Origin: Paludibacteraceae bacterium
GTDB taxonomy: Bacteria > Bacteroidota > Bacteroidia > Bacteroidales > Paludibacteraceae
Assembly: GCA_024405855.1 (NCBI GenBank)
Contig: JAKSNZ010000003.1
Location: 24,202-88,201 of the forward strand
Reading direction: 5' to 3'
DNA: 64,000 nucleotides
The notes beneath the pieces were generated by a model. It was not told the origin of the DNA, searched no databases, and saw only the letters and a program-made list of their open reading frames with translations. Every line of letters starts with the position of its first letter. Position 1 is the stretch's first letter. This document shows, one piece after another, positions 24,517 through 34,158 of this stretch. The translations under genes and the position numbers were made by a program.

Positions 24517-25824
24517 ATGGAAAGTCAGTATTATAATCAGGTTGAAATCATCAGCAAAGATGATTTAAGGCGTTTACAAAATGAGCGATTGCATAAGACA
24601 TTGTTAAATGCCATGAACGTAAAGTTCTATCAAGAAAAGTTCAAATCAATGGGCATATCTGCATCTGACATTAAAAGTGTAGATGACATAACTAAACTGC
24701 CATTCACAACAAAAGATGATTTGCGTAACAATTATCCGTTTGGCATGGCGGCAATACCCTTAAAAGATTGTATCAGAGTACACTCTTCAAGTGGAACAAC
24801 GGGCAACCCTACTGTTGTTCTGCACAGCAGGAATGACATTGACGCTTGGGCTGAACTTGTGGCACGAAACCTATATATGGTGGGTGTAAGAGACACTGAT
24901 GTATTTCAGAATACATCTGGTTACGGAATGTTCACGGGCGGACTTGGATTCCAATATGGAGCAGAAAAATTAGGATGTCTTACTGTTCCTGCCGCAGCGG
25001 GTAACAGCAAACGCCAGATAAAGTTCATGAAGGATTTTGGCACAACAGTTGTACACATAATTCCTTCATACGCCACCAGATTGGCAGAAGTTATGGCAGA
25101 AGAGGGTATTGACCCACGAAAAGACCTTAAAATAAGGATTCTTGCCATAGGAGCGGAGCCTCATACTGAAGAGCAACGCAAACGTATTGAAGATTTGCTT
25201 GGCGTTAAGGCATACAACTCATTTGGAATGAGTGAAATGTGTGGTCCTGGTGTTGCTTTTGAATGCAAAGAGCAGAACGGAATGCATATTTGGGAGGACA
25301 ATGTTTTGGTTGAGATTGTTGACCCTGTTACTCTAAAACCTGTGCCTGATGGGCAAATAGGAGAACTTGTACTTACTACTCTTAACCGTGAGGCAATGCC
25401 TCTTATACGGTACAGAACTAGAGACCTTACACGCATTATTCCTGGTGATTGCCCATGCGGACGTACGCATCGCCGTTTGGCACGTTTCCAAGGACGTAGC
25501 GATGATATGATGATACTGAAAGGTGTAAATATCTTTCCTATTCAAATAGAGAAGATTCTTATGGGATACAAAGAATTAGGCAGCAATTTCCTTATTACAT
25601 TGGAGACGTTTAACAATAATGATGAAATGACTGTTGAGGTTGAACTTGGCGAGTTGGGAACTGACAATGTAGGAGACCTTAAGGATTTGGTTAAGGACAT
25701 CACTCGCCAACTTAAGGATGAAATACTTATAACACCAAAGGTAAAACTTGTACCTAAAGGTTCCTTGCCTTCAGCAGAAGGAGGAAAAGCAGTCAGAGTT
25801 AAGGATTTAAGAAAATTATTCTAA
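24517..25824 (+). CDS. paaK: Phenylacetate-CoA ligase family enzyme
   Basis: 435-aa ANL-superfamily ligase: SSSGTTGNPTVV (phosphate loop, near residue 90), YNSFGMSEMCGPG (adenylate motif), RYRTRDLTRI and GRSDDMMILKGVNIFPIQIE (C-terminal hinge). In anaerobic gut Bacteroidota this gene normally accompanies indolepyruvate oxidoreductase and an ACT protein, where it handles aryl-acetates from amino acid breakdown; here an ACT protein is present four genes down but iorAB is not in the window. First gene of a four-gene cluster. Confidence 0.93.
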   Translation: MESQYYNQVEIISKDDLRRLQNERLHKTLLNAMNVKFYQEKFKSMGISASDIKSVDDITKLPFTTKDDLRNNYPFGMAAIPLKDCIRVHSSSGTTGNPTVVLHSRNDIDAWAELVARNLYMVGVRDTDVFQNTSGYGMFTGGLGFQYGAEKLGCLTVPAAAGNSKRQIKFMKDFGTTVVHIIPSYATRLAEVMAEEGIDPRKDLKIRILAIGAEPHTEEQRKRIEDLLGVKAYNSFGMSEMCGPGVAFECKEQNGMHIWEDNVLVEIVDPVTLKPVPDGQIGELVLTTLNREAMPLIRYRTRDLTRIIPGDCPCGRTHRRLARFQGRSDDMMILKGVNIFPIQIEKILMGYKELGSNFLITLETFNNNDEMTVEVELGELGTDNVGDLKDLVKDITRQLKDEILITPKVKLVPKGSLPSAEGGKAVRVKDLRKLF

Positions 25825-25842
25825 TTACCGAGTCACCATACA

Positions 25843-27354
25843 ATGACATTAGTAGCACTTATATTATATTTTGCGGTCCTATTAGGCATAGGATTCTACT
25901 GCAGAAAGAAATCAACTGACGTAAATGGTTTTGTGTTGGGTGGCAGAAATGTAGGTCCTTGGCTTACAGCCTTTGCATACGGCACATCATACTTCTCAGC
26001 AGTCATATTTGTGGGGTATGCTGGGCAGTTTGGGTGGAAATTCGGTTTATCTTCAACCTGGATTGGCATTGGCAACGCCATTATCGGTTCCCTGCTTGCT
26101 TGGGTCATACTTGGCAAACGCACCAGAACCATGAGTCAGCATCTTAACTCATCAACAATGCCTGAATTCTTTGGAAACAGATTCAACAGCAACTCACTGA
26201 AAATCTGTGCTTCCGTTATTATTTTTGTATTTATGATACCATATACGGCATCGTTGTACAACGGATTGTCAAGACTATTTGGAATGGCATTCAACATAGA
26301 CTACTCCGCTTGTATAGTACTTATGACAGTACTTACTGCGGTTTATGTTACGGCTGGAGGTTATATGGCAACTGCCATAAATGATTTTATACAAGGTCTT
26401 ATAATGTTATTTGGCATTGTAGTAATAATTATTGCCGTTCTAAAAGCACAAGGAGGTCTTTCTCATGCCGTTGAAGAGATGAAAGCGGTTCAGGACGTGT
26501 CAGCGGGAGTTACCAACGGGGAGTTTGCCTCTGTTTTCGGCCCCGATATCATTGGACTGCTCTTTGTTGTACTGCTCACATCTTTGGGAACTTGGGGATT
26601 ACCCCAAATGGTACAGAAATTCTATGCCATAACCGATGAAAAAGCAATTTTCAAAGGCACCTTAATATCAACATTATTTGCTCTTGTTGTTGCTGGCGGA
26701 TGTTATTTTCTTGGCGGATTCGGCAGACTGTTTGCTGACAATCCAAACATTTACAATGCAGAAGGCAATGTGGTATATGATGCAATAATTCCTGAAATGC
26801 TATCAACACTATCCCCTGCCCTAATAGCATTGGTTGTCATTCTTGTATTGTCTGCCAGCATGAGTACGCTTTCATCTTTAGTCATTACTTCAGCATCAAC
26901 TCTGACAATTGACTTCTTGAAAGACAATTTTATTAAAAACATGAGTGAGGCAAAACAAGTAAGATGTATTAGAGTTTTCATAGTTGTATTTATTTTAATA
27001 AGTGCAATAATTGCACTTATCCAATATAGTAGTTCTGTAACCTTTATTGCTCAGTTGATGGGCATAAGCTGGGGTGCTATGGCAGGTGCCTTTCTTGCTC
27101 CATTTATGTTTTCATTATACTCAAAAAAGATTACACGTGCATCATGTTGGGTTTGTTTCATATTCAGCACCGTTCTAATGGTTTTAAATATGATAGCACG
27201 CCCATATTTCCCTGAAATTATTCAATCACCTATTAATTGTGGTGTATTTACAATGATTTCAGGATTTATAATAGTTCCGCTTGTAAGTGCGTTCACAAAG
27301 AAACAAGATAAAGACAGACTAGAACAAATATTTGAATGTTATAAAGTTAATTAA
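25843..27354 (+). CDS. Sodium:solute symporter (SSS family)
   Basis: 503 aa with about thirteen hydrophobic helices. Family features: YFAVLLGIGFYCRKKSTDVNGFVLGGRNVGPWLTAF at the N-terminus, TAGGYMATAINDFIQG (the SSS signature region) and SMSTLSSLVITSASTL. Na+-coupled uptake of an organic solute; substrate is not readable, though its place between paaK and an aminotransferase suggests an amino or organic acid. Four codon-spaced bases from the next gene indicate co-transcription. Confidence 0.92.
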   Translation: MTLVALILYFAVLLGIGFYCRKKSTDVNGFVLGGRNVGPWLTAFAYGTSYFSAVIFVGYAGQFGWKFGLSSTWIGIGNAIIGSLLAWVILGKRTRTMSQHLNSSTMPEFFGNRFNSNSLKICASVIIFVFMIPYTASLYNGLSRLFGMAFNIDYSACIVLMTVLTAVYVTAGGYMATAINDFIQGLIMLFGIVVIIIAVLKAQGGLSHAVEEMKAVQDVSAGVTNGEFASVFGPDIIGLLFVVLLTSLGTWGLPQMVQKFYAITDEKAIFKGTLISTLFALVVAGGCYFLGGFGRLFADNPNIYNAEGNVVYDAIIPEMLSTLSPALIALVVILVLSASMSTLSSLVITSASTLTIDFLKDNFIKNMSEAKQVRCIRVFIVVFILISAIIALIQYSSSVTFIAQLMGISWGAMAGAFLAPFMFSLYSKKITRASCWVCFIFSTVLMVLNMIARPYFPEIIQSPINCGVFTMISGFIIVPLVSAFTKKQDKDRLEQIFECYKVN

Positions 27355-27357
27355 ATA

Positions 27358-28665
27358 ATGAATACTCCTATTAACAGAGATTTGATTGATAATTCCATTG
27401 AAGAATTTGGCATTAATGACTTCTCAAAGGCTACCATACGTGAGGTAAAGGCTATAGCAGCCCTTGCAGAAAAGAAATCTGGTGTTGAATTTATAAAGAT
27501 GGAAATGGGTGTGCCTGGTCTTCCGCCTTCAAAAGTTGGCGTAGAGGCTCAGGTCAAAGCACTTCAAGGTGGCATAGCCCGTTTGTACCCCGATATAAAT
27601 GGACTTACTGAACTCAAAAATGAGGCGGCACGTTTTGTTAAACTATTTATTAACGCCGATGTAAAGCCAGAGGGATGTGTTCCTGTAACAGGTTCAATGC
27701 AAGGCACTTTTGCATCTTTCCTTACCGCTTCACAATGCGTTGAAGGCAAAGACACCATTCTCTTTATTGACCCTGGTTTCCCTGTTCAAAAAATGCAAAT
27801 ACAGGTAATGGGTGCCAAATGCAAGACATTTGACGTGTATTCATACAGAGGAGATAAACTGAGGGGTATACTTGAAGAGTTTCTGAAAGTTGGAGACATT
27901 GCAGCAATTGTTTACAGTAATCCTAACAATCCGTCATGGGTATGCCTTAGAGATGAGGAGTTAAAAATCATAGGTGAACTTGCCAACAAATATGATGTAA
28001 TAGTGTTTGAAGACCTTGCCTACTTTGCAATGGATTTCAGAAAAGACTTGAGCGTTCCTGGCAAAGCCCCTTTCCAGCCGTCAGTATCTAAATACACCGA
28101 CAACTGTGCAATGCTTATAAGTGGTTCAAAAGCATTTAGTTACGCAGGAGAGCGTATTGGCGTTGTATGTATGACTGACAAATTATATCACCGTGCCTAT
28201 CCTGGTCTTACAAAGAGATATGGTGGCGGCACATTTGGAACTGTCTTTGTTCACAGAGTACTCTACGCTCTTTCAAGCGGAACAAGCCACAGTGCCCAAT
28301 ATGCTATGGCTGCAATGCTTAAGGCGGCAAATGACGGCACATACAACTTCCTTGATGAGGTTAAGGTTTATGGAGAGCGTGCACGCAAACTGAAAGAGAT
28401 TTTCTGCAAACACGGCTTCCACATTGTATATGATATGGATATGGACACTAAAGTTGCTGACGGATTCTACTTTACTATAGGATATAAGAATATGACATCG
28501 GGGCAACTTGCAAAAGAATTAATGTACTATGGAATATCCGCAATAACACTCACCACAACAGGCAGTAATCAGGAAGGACTTAGGGCTTGCACATCATTTA
28601 TTGAAGACCATCAATATGAAGAACTTGATAAGAGATTGGCAATTTTTGAAGAAAACAATAAATAA
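27358..28665 (+). CDS. PLP-dependent class I/II aminotransferase
   Basis: 435 aa, fold type I: YSNPNNPSW in the active site, FEDLAYFAMDFR and the PLP-lysine motif SGSKAFSYAGERIGVV. The N-terminal extension before the GVPGLPPSKVG region is typical of a Bacteroidota subgroup with no experimental name known to me. Positioned with paaK, a symporter and an ACT protein, it may transaminate an aromatic or branched amino acid; that is inference. Confidence 0.88.
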   Translation: MNTPINRDLIDNSIEEFGINDFSKATIREVKAIAALAEKKSGVEFIKMEMGVPGLPPSKVGVEAQVKALQGGIARLYPDINGLTELKNEAARFVKLFINADVKPEGCVPVTGSMQGTFASFLTASQCVEGKDTILFIDPGFPVQKMQIQVMGAKCKTFDVYSYRGDKLRGILEEFLKVGDIAAIVYSNPNNPSWVCLRDEELKIIGELANKYDVIVFEDLAYFAMDFRKDLSVPGKAPFQPSVSKYTDNCAMLISGSKAFSYAGERIGVVCMTDKLYHRAYPGLTKRYGGGTFGTVFVHRVLYALSSGTSHSAQYAMAAMLKAANDGTYNFLDEVKVYGERARKLKEIFCKHGFHIVYDMDMDTKVADGFYFTIGYKNMTSGQLAKELMYYGISAITLTTTGSNQEGLRACTSFIEDHQYEELDKRLAIFEENNK

Positions 28666-28673
28666 TTTACATT

Positions 28674-29060
28674 ATGATAGTTGAACAAATTTCTGTTTTT
28701 GTTGAGAACAAGGCAGGCAGTATTGAAAAAGTGACCAAGGCATTAGCCGATGCAGGCATTGGCATTCGCACATTCTGTACAGAAGACGGTTCTGATTTTG
28801 GCATATTGAGAATGCTTGTAACAGACCCAAAAAAAGCGGAAACAGTGTTAAAAAACAGCGGCTTCAGTGCTTTTTGCAATAAAGTTGTAGCGGCAAAATG
28901 TGCAAACAAGACAGGTTCATTGTCTTATCTGCTCAATAAGTTAGCGGAAAGAAACGTATCAGTTGAATATATGTATGCCTATCAGGACAATGATGAGGCA
29001 AAAGTGGTTCTTAGAACAAAGGACATTGAATTGTGCAATACAATAATAGAAGAACAATAA
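28674..29060 (+). CDS. Tandem ACT-domain amino-acid-binding protein
   Basis: 128 aa, two ACT domains: VEQISVFVENKAGSIEKVTKALADAGIGIRTF and AAKCANKTGSLSYLLNKLAERNVSVEYMY, each with the conserved glycine at the ligand loop. No catalytic domain. Proteins of this form accompany paaK in anaerobes and probably sense an aromatic amino acid. The stop codon is directly followed by a composite repeat. Confidence 0.9.
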   Translation: MIVEQISVFVENKAGSIEKVTKALADAGIGIRTFCTEDGSDFGILRMLVTDPKKAETVLKNSGFSAFCNKVVAAKCANKTGSLSYLLNKLAERNVSVEYMYAYQDNDEAKVVLRTKDIELCNTIIEEQ

Positions 29061-29155
29061 ACGCTTGGCGTAGGGGTTTGGGGATACGCCCCAATAGAAA
29101 AGGTAAAATTACTTTCATTTTACATTAGCCATACAAGCCAATGTAAATGAAGTGA
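29061..29155. repeat. Composite palindromic repeat, copy 2
   Basis: GGCGTA (29067-29072) pairs with TACGCC (29085-29090) around the shared block AGGGGTTTGGGG..CCCCAATA; then AAAAGG and an AT-rich imperfect hairpin, CTTTCATTTTACATT (29112-29126) against AATGTAAATGAAG (29140-29152). Same order of parts as 5334-5411, with a different AT hairpin sequence. It occupies most of the gap between the ACT gene and thrA. Confidence 0.65.
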
Positions 29156-29196
29156 ATAATATACAAAAAGCAATATATTACTAATTGAAAAGTAAA

Positions 29197-31626
29197 ATGA
29201 AAGTATTAAAATTTGGAGGAACGTCAGTAGGTTCCGCAGAAAATATCCTTAAAGTCAAGGATATTGTTGAAAGCATCGGCACTGAAGCCATTGTTGTAGT
29301 TTCCGCTATGAGCGGAGTAACGGATATGCTCATCAAGACTGCCGAGACAGCAGCCAAAGGTGATGCCACATACACAACCCTTTTCACAGAGTTGACACAA
29401 CGCCACACTACAACAGCCACAGCCGTAACTCCAAAACAGTGTGTAAATGAGGCATTAAAAGGTCTGGAAAAATATTTTTCAGAGTTAAAGTCCATATATG
29501 AAAACATATTCAAAACAAAGCAACTGTCCACTGAAACATTACGTACAGTTGTAAGTTACGGAGAAAAGATGAGTTCTCTGTTCATTGCTTATGTTCTTGG
29601 TGCAAAGCATTTTAACTCACCTGACCTGATTAAGACAACAGAATATCACAAAAAGACGATACTTGACAAGTCAGTAACATATCAAAACATTAAGAATGCC
29701 TTTGGAACTTTGCCAAAAGTAAGTGTTTTGGGAGGATTTATAGCATCGGACGGGAAAAGCGGAGCCTGTACAAACCTTGGACGAGGCGGTTCTGACTACA
29801 CAGCAGCCATAATTGCAGGAGCACTTGACGCTGAAGCCCTTGAAATTTGGACAGATGTTGACGGTTTCATGACCGCTGACCCTAAACTTGTGCCAAACGC
29901 ATACACCATTGAGGAACTCTCATATATTGAGGCAATGGAACTCTCAAATTTTGGAGCAAAGGTACTCTACCCTCCTACCATTTATCCTGTGTATGAGCGT
30001 AATATTCCTATTTTCATTAAGAATACAAATAACCCTAAAAACAGAGGTACAAGAATTTCAAGCATAAAAAATCCTGAAGGAAAGGCTATAAAAGGTATCT
30101 CTTCAATCAACGACACATGCCTTATAACACTTCAAGGTATGGGTATGGTTGGTGTGCTTGGTATAAGTTCAAGAACTTTCAAGGCCCTTGCCGATGAGGG
30201 AATCAGTGTGTTCCTTATCTCTCAAGCGTCATCAGAGAACTCAACCACCTTTGCCATTAGAAATTCAGAGGCAGATGCCGCAGTAAAGGCTCTCTCAAAT
30301 GAATTTAAGGGAGAACTTGAGAGAGGAGAGATTTGGTCAATAACCCCTCAAAAAGACCTTGCAACAGTTGCCATTGTAGGTGAGAACATGAGATTCAACA
30401 CCGGTCTTGCCGGCAAACTGTTCAACACTCTTGGCAGAAGCGGTATAAACATAATAGCATGTGCTCAGGGCGCATCGGAGACTAATATTTCATTTGTAAT
30501 AACAGGGCAATACCTTCAAAAAGCATTAAACGTGTTACATGATTCATTTTTCCTGGCAGATTACCAGGTATTAAACATATTCCAAGTTGGAACAGGAACT
30601 GTTGGTGGCAGTCTGTTGGAGCAGATTGAGCATCAACAAGAGAAAATTCTTAAACAGAACAGTGTCAAACTTAATGTTGTTGGTATCACTGATATCAACG
30701 GCTCCATTTTCAATGCTAACGGCATTGACCTTAAGACATATAAGGATGAGGTTCAGAAAAACGGCAAGCCTACAACTCCTGAACAGATTAAACAGACAAT
30801 AATTGACATGAACCTGTTTAATTCAGTATTTGTTGACTGTACAGCAAGTGCTGCAATTGCATCGCTCTATACTGACCTGATAAACAACAACATATCAGTA
30901 GTTGCCGCAAATAAGATTGCCGCTTCAGGTCCTTATTCTGTGTATGAAAATCTAAAGGAGACTGCAAGAAGAAAAGGCATTAAGTATCTGTTTGAGACCA
31001 ATGTTGGTGCAGGTTTGCCTATTATCAACACAATGAACAGCCTTATTAACAGCGGTGACCGCATTCTTAAGATTGAGGCTGTATTGTCAGGCACACTTAA
31101 CTTTATTTTCAACACTATAAGCAAGGACATTACTTTCTCCAAGTCAATTCAAATGGCAAAAGAAGCAAGATTTTCAGAACCTGACCCAAGAATTGACCTA
31201 AGCGGAACAGATGTTATACGTAAACTTGTAATTCTTGCTCGTGAAAGCGGTTACAAGGTTGAGCAAGCCGATGTTAAGAAGAATCTGTTTGTTCCTGACA
31301 AGTATTTTGAAGGTTCTCTTGAAGATTTCTGGAAAAATATACCTGAACTTGATGCTGAATTTGAACAGAAACGCAAGGCTCTTGAAAAGGACAACAAGAA
31401 GTACCGTTTTGTGGCTACAATGAAGGAGGGAGAATGCTCTGTAGGCTTACAGGCTGTTGATTCCACCCATCCGTTCTATGATTTGGAAGGCAGCAATAAC
31501 ATTGTTATGATTCAAACTGAACGATACTTTAATGACCCTATGATTATTAAAGGTTACGGTGCAGGTGCAAGTGTTACGGCGGCTGGCGTGTTTGGTGATA
31601 TTATGAGTATTGCAAATATCAGATAA
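29197..31626 (+). CDS. thrA: Bifunctional aspartokinase/homoserine dehydrogenase
   Basis: Start at ATG 29197 (MKVLKFGGTSVGSAEN) rather than the TTG twelve bases earlier. 809 aa. Residues 1-290 are the aspartokinase (KFGGTSVG; GRGGSDYTAAIIAGAL; SYIEAMELSNFGAKVLYPPT), 300-450 two ACT domains that probably bind an end product, and 460-809 the homoserine dehydrogenase (VGTGTVGG nucleotide loop; SGTLNFIFNTIS). It feeds the threonine genes at 5480-8056, although in many Bacteroides thrA, the apgM-like gene and thrC are adjacent; here thrA is 21 kb away. Confidence 0.97.
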   Translation: MKVLKFGGTSVGSAENILKVKDIVESIGTEAIVVVSAMSGVTDMLIKTAETAAKGDATYTTLFTELTQRHTTTATAVTPKQCVNEALKGLEKYFSELKSIYENIFKTKQLSTETLRTVVSYGEKMSSLFIAYVLGAKHFNSPDLIKTTEYHKKTILDKSVTYQNIKNAFGTLPKVSVLGGFIASDGKSGACTNLGRGGSDYTAAIIAGALDAEALEIWTDVDGFMTADPKLVPNAYTIEELSYIEAMELSNFGAKVLYPPTIYPVYERNIPIFIKNTNNPKNRGTRISSIKNPEGKAIKGISSINDTCLITLQGMGMVGVLGISSRTFKALADEGISVFLISQASSENSTTFAIRNSEADAAVKALSNEFKGELERGEIWSITPQKDLATVAIVGENMRFNTGLAGKLFNTLGRSGINIIACAQGASETNISFVITGQYLQKALNVLHDSFFLADYQVLNIFQVGTGTVGGSLLEQIEHQQEKILKQNSVKLNVVGITDINGSIFNANGIDLKTYKDEVQKNGKPTTPEQIKQTIIDMNLFNSVFVDCTASAAIASLYTDLINNNISVVAANKIAASGPYSVYENLKETARRKGIKYLFETNVGAGLPIINTMNSLINSGDRILKIEAVLSGTLNFIFNTISKDITFSKSIQMAKEARFSEPDPRIDLSGTDVIRKLVILARESGYKVEQADVKKNLFVPDKYFEGSLEDFWKNIPELDAEFEQKRKALEKDNKKYRFVATMKEGECSVGLQAVDSTHPFYDLEGSNNIVMIQTERYFNDPMIIKGYGAGASVTAAGVFGDIMSIANIR

Positions 31627-32183
31627 TGAATAAGTTCCTGACTTTACTGATATTCCTGACATTACTGACTGCCTGTTGCAGAACAAACCCGCAATTGCCG
31701 GCAAATAAGGCTGAAACTGACACCCTTGCAGAGAATCTTTTAGATTACAACCGTCTCTGTATTGAAGATGAAAGAATGGAGATTGAGGCGTACATTGACA
31801 GCGTAGGAGGATTCACCCAAACCGAAGATGGATACTATTATAAAGTGGACAGTGGAGAGTGGACAGTGGAGAGTGGACAGTGGACAATGACTCACTGTCA
31901 ACTGTCAACTATTAAGAATGGCGACAGGGTATCAGTGGCATATAGTCTTGAACTGCTTGACGGCACAATATGCAGTCAAAGTACAAACGGAAAGGCAAAG
32001 ACATTTACCGTTGGCAAGAGAGAGGTTGAGACAGGACTTGACATGGCAATTGTAGGGAAACATGTGGGTGATGAATTTGAAATAATAATACCATACAATC
32101 TTGCGTGGGGAGTAAGCGGAGACGGAGGGTGCATTCCACCCAGAACTCCGATACTATATAGAGTGAAGATAATTAACAATTAA
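31626..32183 (+). CDS. FKBP-type peptidyl-prolyl isomerase lipoprotein
   Basis: 185 aa. Signal peptide MNKFLTLLIFLTLLTACC with a lipobox (LTAC), then an N-terminal helical region and an FKBP domain: GDRVSVAYSLELLDG, GKREVETGLDMAIVGKHVGDEFEIIIPYNLAWG, GCIPPRTPILYRVKI. Between YYYK and the first FKBP strand a 23-residue insert is encoded by a heptamer-type repeat array (31845-31913) with the frame preserved; homologues would be expected to lack it. The ATG overlaps the thrA stop by one base. Confidence 0.88.
   Translation: MNKFLTLLIFLTLLTACCRTNPQLPANKAETDTLAENLLDYNRLCIEDERMEIEAYIDSVGGFTQTEDGYYYKVDSGEWTVESGQWTMTHCQLSTIKNGDRVSVAYSLELLDGTICSQSTNGKAKTFTVGKREVETGLDMAIVGKHVGDEFEIIIPYNLAWGVSGDGGCIPPRTPILYRVKIINN
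31845..31915 (+). repeat. GTGGACA/GTCAACT array inserted in frame in the FKBP gene
   Basis: Units GTGGACA and GTGGAGA alternate five times, followed by ACAATGACT and two CTGTCAA units. The two arms are partly complementary and could form a hairpin with G-T pairs. The array is 69 nt in phase with the reading frame. Confidence 0.85.
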
Positions 32184-32200
32184 CAATTAACAATTAAAAG
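32171..32200. repeat. AACAATT heptamer array
   Basis: ATTAACA repeated about three times (ATTAACAATTAACAATTAAC); it covers the FKBP stop and the beginning of the following gap. Confidence 0.7.
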
Positions 32201-32227
32201 TAAAGGATTAAAACTCCTAAACTTAAT

Positions 32228-32779
32228 ATGAAAGTACTGAAATATATTACCATATTGCTTTTTTCAGCGGTGCTATTATTAGTATCGTGTAAGGCAAACT
32301 CGTATGCTGAGAACAGGAAAAAGGAGAAAGCCAAATTATCTTCATTTATATCAAATAACAACCTTATTATTAAGGAGGGGGTCAATGATTCTCTTGAATT
32401 GATAAAAATTGACGGACCTTGGCCTGAAAAAGTCTATTATAAGACATTCAGGGGTGCATACGTAAGAATAGACACAATTCATTTGGCAAACAGACAACCA
32501 GCCATAGGAAATACAATTGTTATGCGTTGGAAAACATACGACCTTGACGGCAACCTGACAGGAGATAACACCAATCCTACTGAAAGTCGTGAAGGATTGC
32601 AATTTGTCTATACCCCAGCGGGCATGACACCTTCTCAAGGTTGGAATGACTGCATGCCGTTTATGAGACACGATTGTCAGGCAACATATATAATTGAATC
32701 GCCGATAGGTCCGCCGGAACAGCAACAAGCGGTCATATCGTTGGTTGTTAAAGTATTGGATTTTACAGTAGCAAATTAA
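32228..32779 (+). CDS. DUF4827-like lipoprotein
   Basis: 183 aa with signal peptide ITILLFSAVLLLVSCK (lipobox VSC). The body (LSSFISNNNLIIKEGVNDSLEL, IGNTIVMRWKTYDLDGNL, MTPSQGWNDCMPFMRHDCQATYIIESPIGPPEQQQAV) resembles the Bacteroidota DUF4827 family, itself similar in outline to FKBP-like folds. Lies between the FKBP lipoprotein and glmM; function unknown. Assignment to DUF4827 is from memory of the family. Confidence 0.72.
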   Translation: MKVLKYITILLFSAVLLLVSCKANSYAENRKKEKAKLSSFISNNNLIIKEGVNDSLELIKIDGPWPEKVYYKTFRGAYVRIDTIHLANRQPAIGNTIVMRWKTYDLDGNLTGDNTNPTESREGLQFVYTPAGMTPSQGWNDCMPFMRHDCQATYIIESPIGPPEQQQAVISLVVKVLDFTVAN

Positions 32780-32787
32780 ATTGGAAT

Positions 32788-34158
32788 ATGTCATTAATTA
32801 AATCAATTTCAGGAATTAGAGGAACCATTGGAGGTTCAGTAGGTGACGGTTTAAGCCCTGTGGACATAGTAAAGTTTACAGCCGCCTACTCCACCCTTAT
32901 CAGAAAAATTTCAACTAACGGTTCAAACACCATAGTTGTAGGCAGAGATGCCCGTATGTCAGGCTCAATGGTGCAGAAACTTGTAGTAGGCACATTGCAG
33001 TCTATGGGATTTGATGTTACAGATATAGGTTTGGCTTCCACCCCTACCACAGAACTTGCCGTTACAATGGAGGGTGCTGCCGGCGGTATCATACTTACAG
33101 CAAGCCATAATCCAAAACAATGGAATGCTCTCAAACTGCTTAATCAAAACGGAGAATTTCTTAATAAAGCAGAGGGCGAAGAGGTATTAAAAATAGCGGA
33201 GAAAGATGACTTCGCATTTGCGGAAGTAACAGAACTTGGAAAGGTTACAGAGAAAGACTACACTGACAAACATATTGAGAATGTGTTGAACCTTAAACTT
33301 GTAGATGTTGAAGCCATTAAGAATGCAAACTTTAAGGTGGCACTTGACACAGTAAACTCTGTGGGTGGCATAATACTTCCAAAACTGCTTGAGCGTCTTG
33401 GAGTTAAGACAGTCAAAACCCTTTACGGAGAGCCTACAGGAGATTTTCAGCATAACCCGGAGCCACTTGAAAAGAACCTTGGAGATATTATGAATCTTAT
33501 GAAAGGTGGTGGCTATGATGTTGCCTTTGTTGTTGACCCCGATGTTGACCGTCTTGCCTTTATTTGTGAGGACGGCAAGATGTATGGAGAGGAATACACT
33601 TTAGTAACCGTGGCAGACTATGTTTTAAGCCACACTCCAGGCAATACAGTATCAAACTTAAGTTCAACAAGAGCATTGAGAGATGTTACTAACCTTTACG
33701 GAGGCAAATATAACGCAGCGGCAGTTGGTGAGGTTAATGTTGTTACCAAAATGAAAGAGACCAATGCCGTTATTGGTGGCGAGGGCAACGGAGGCGTTAT
33801 CTACCCTGAAAGCCATTACGGACGTGATGCACTTGTAGGTATAGCCCTATTCCTTAGTCATTTGGCACACAAAAAAATGAAAGTGTCTGAGTTAAGGGCA
33901 ACCTATCCTCAATACTTTATAGCAAAGAACCGTATAGACTTAGAGCCTTCTACAGATGTAGATGCAATACTTGCAAAAGTTAAGGAAGTCTATAAAAATG
34001 AGCAGATTAATGACATTGATGGCGTTAAAATAGATTTTGCAGACAGTTGGGTGCATCTGCGTAAATCAAACACAGAACCTATTATCCGCATCTACTCAGA
34101 GGCGTCAACAATGGAGAAAGCGAATCGCATTGCACAAGAGATACAAAATATCATATGA
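32788..34158 (+). CDS. glmM: Phosphoglucosamine mutase
   Basis: 456 aa alpha-D-phosphohexomutase: SISGIRGTIGG at the N-terminus, ILTASHNPKQWNALKLL with the phospho-serine, DPDVDRLAF metal loop, GEGNGGVIYPESHYGRDAL and the C-terminal RKSNTEPIIRIYSEA phosphate-binding loop. Makes glucosamine-1-phosphate for cell-wall UDP-GlcNAc. The phosphomannomutase/phosphoglucomutase activity of related enzymes cannot be excluded. Its end overlaps asnA by the ATGA arrangement. Confidence 0.88.
   Translation: MSLIKSISGIRGTIGGSVGDGLSPVDIVKFTAAYSTLIRKISTNGSNTIVVGRDARMSGSMVQKLVVGTLQSMGFDVTDIGLASTPTTELAVTMEGAAGGIILTASHNPKQWNALKLLNQNGEFLNKAEGEEVLKIAEKDDFAFAEVTELGKVTEKDYTDKHIENVLNLKLVDVEAIKNANFKVALDTVNSVGGIILPKLLERLGVKTVKTLYGEPTGDFQHNPEPLEKNLGDIMNLMKGGGYDVAFVVDPDVDRLAFICEDGKMYGEEYTLVTVADYVLSHTPGNTVSNLSSTRALRDVTNLYGGKYNAAAVGEVNVVTKMKETNAVIGGEGNGGVIYPESHYGRDALVGIALFLSHLAHKKMKVSELRATYPQYFIAKNRIDLEPSTDVDAILAKVKEVYKNEQINDIDGVKIDFADSWVHLRKSNTEPIIRIYSEASTMEKANRIAQEIQNII

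Noticed and set aside
28674..29196. Leader peptide for thrA attenuation
   Set aside because: No short ORF with clustered Thr or Ile codons was seen in 29061-29196.
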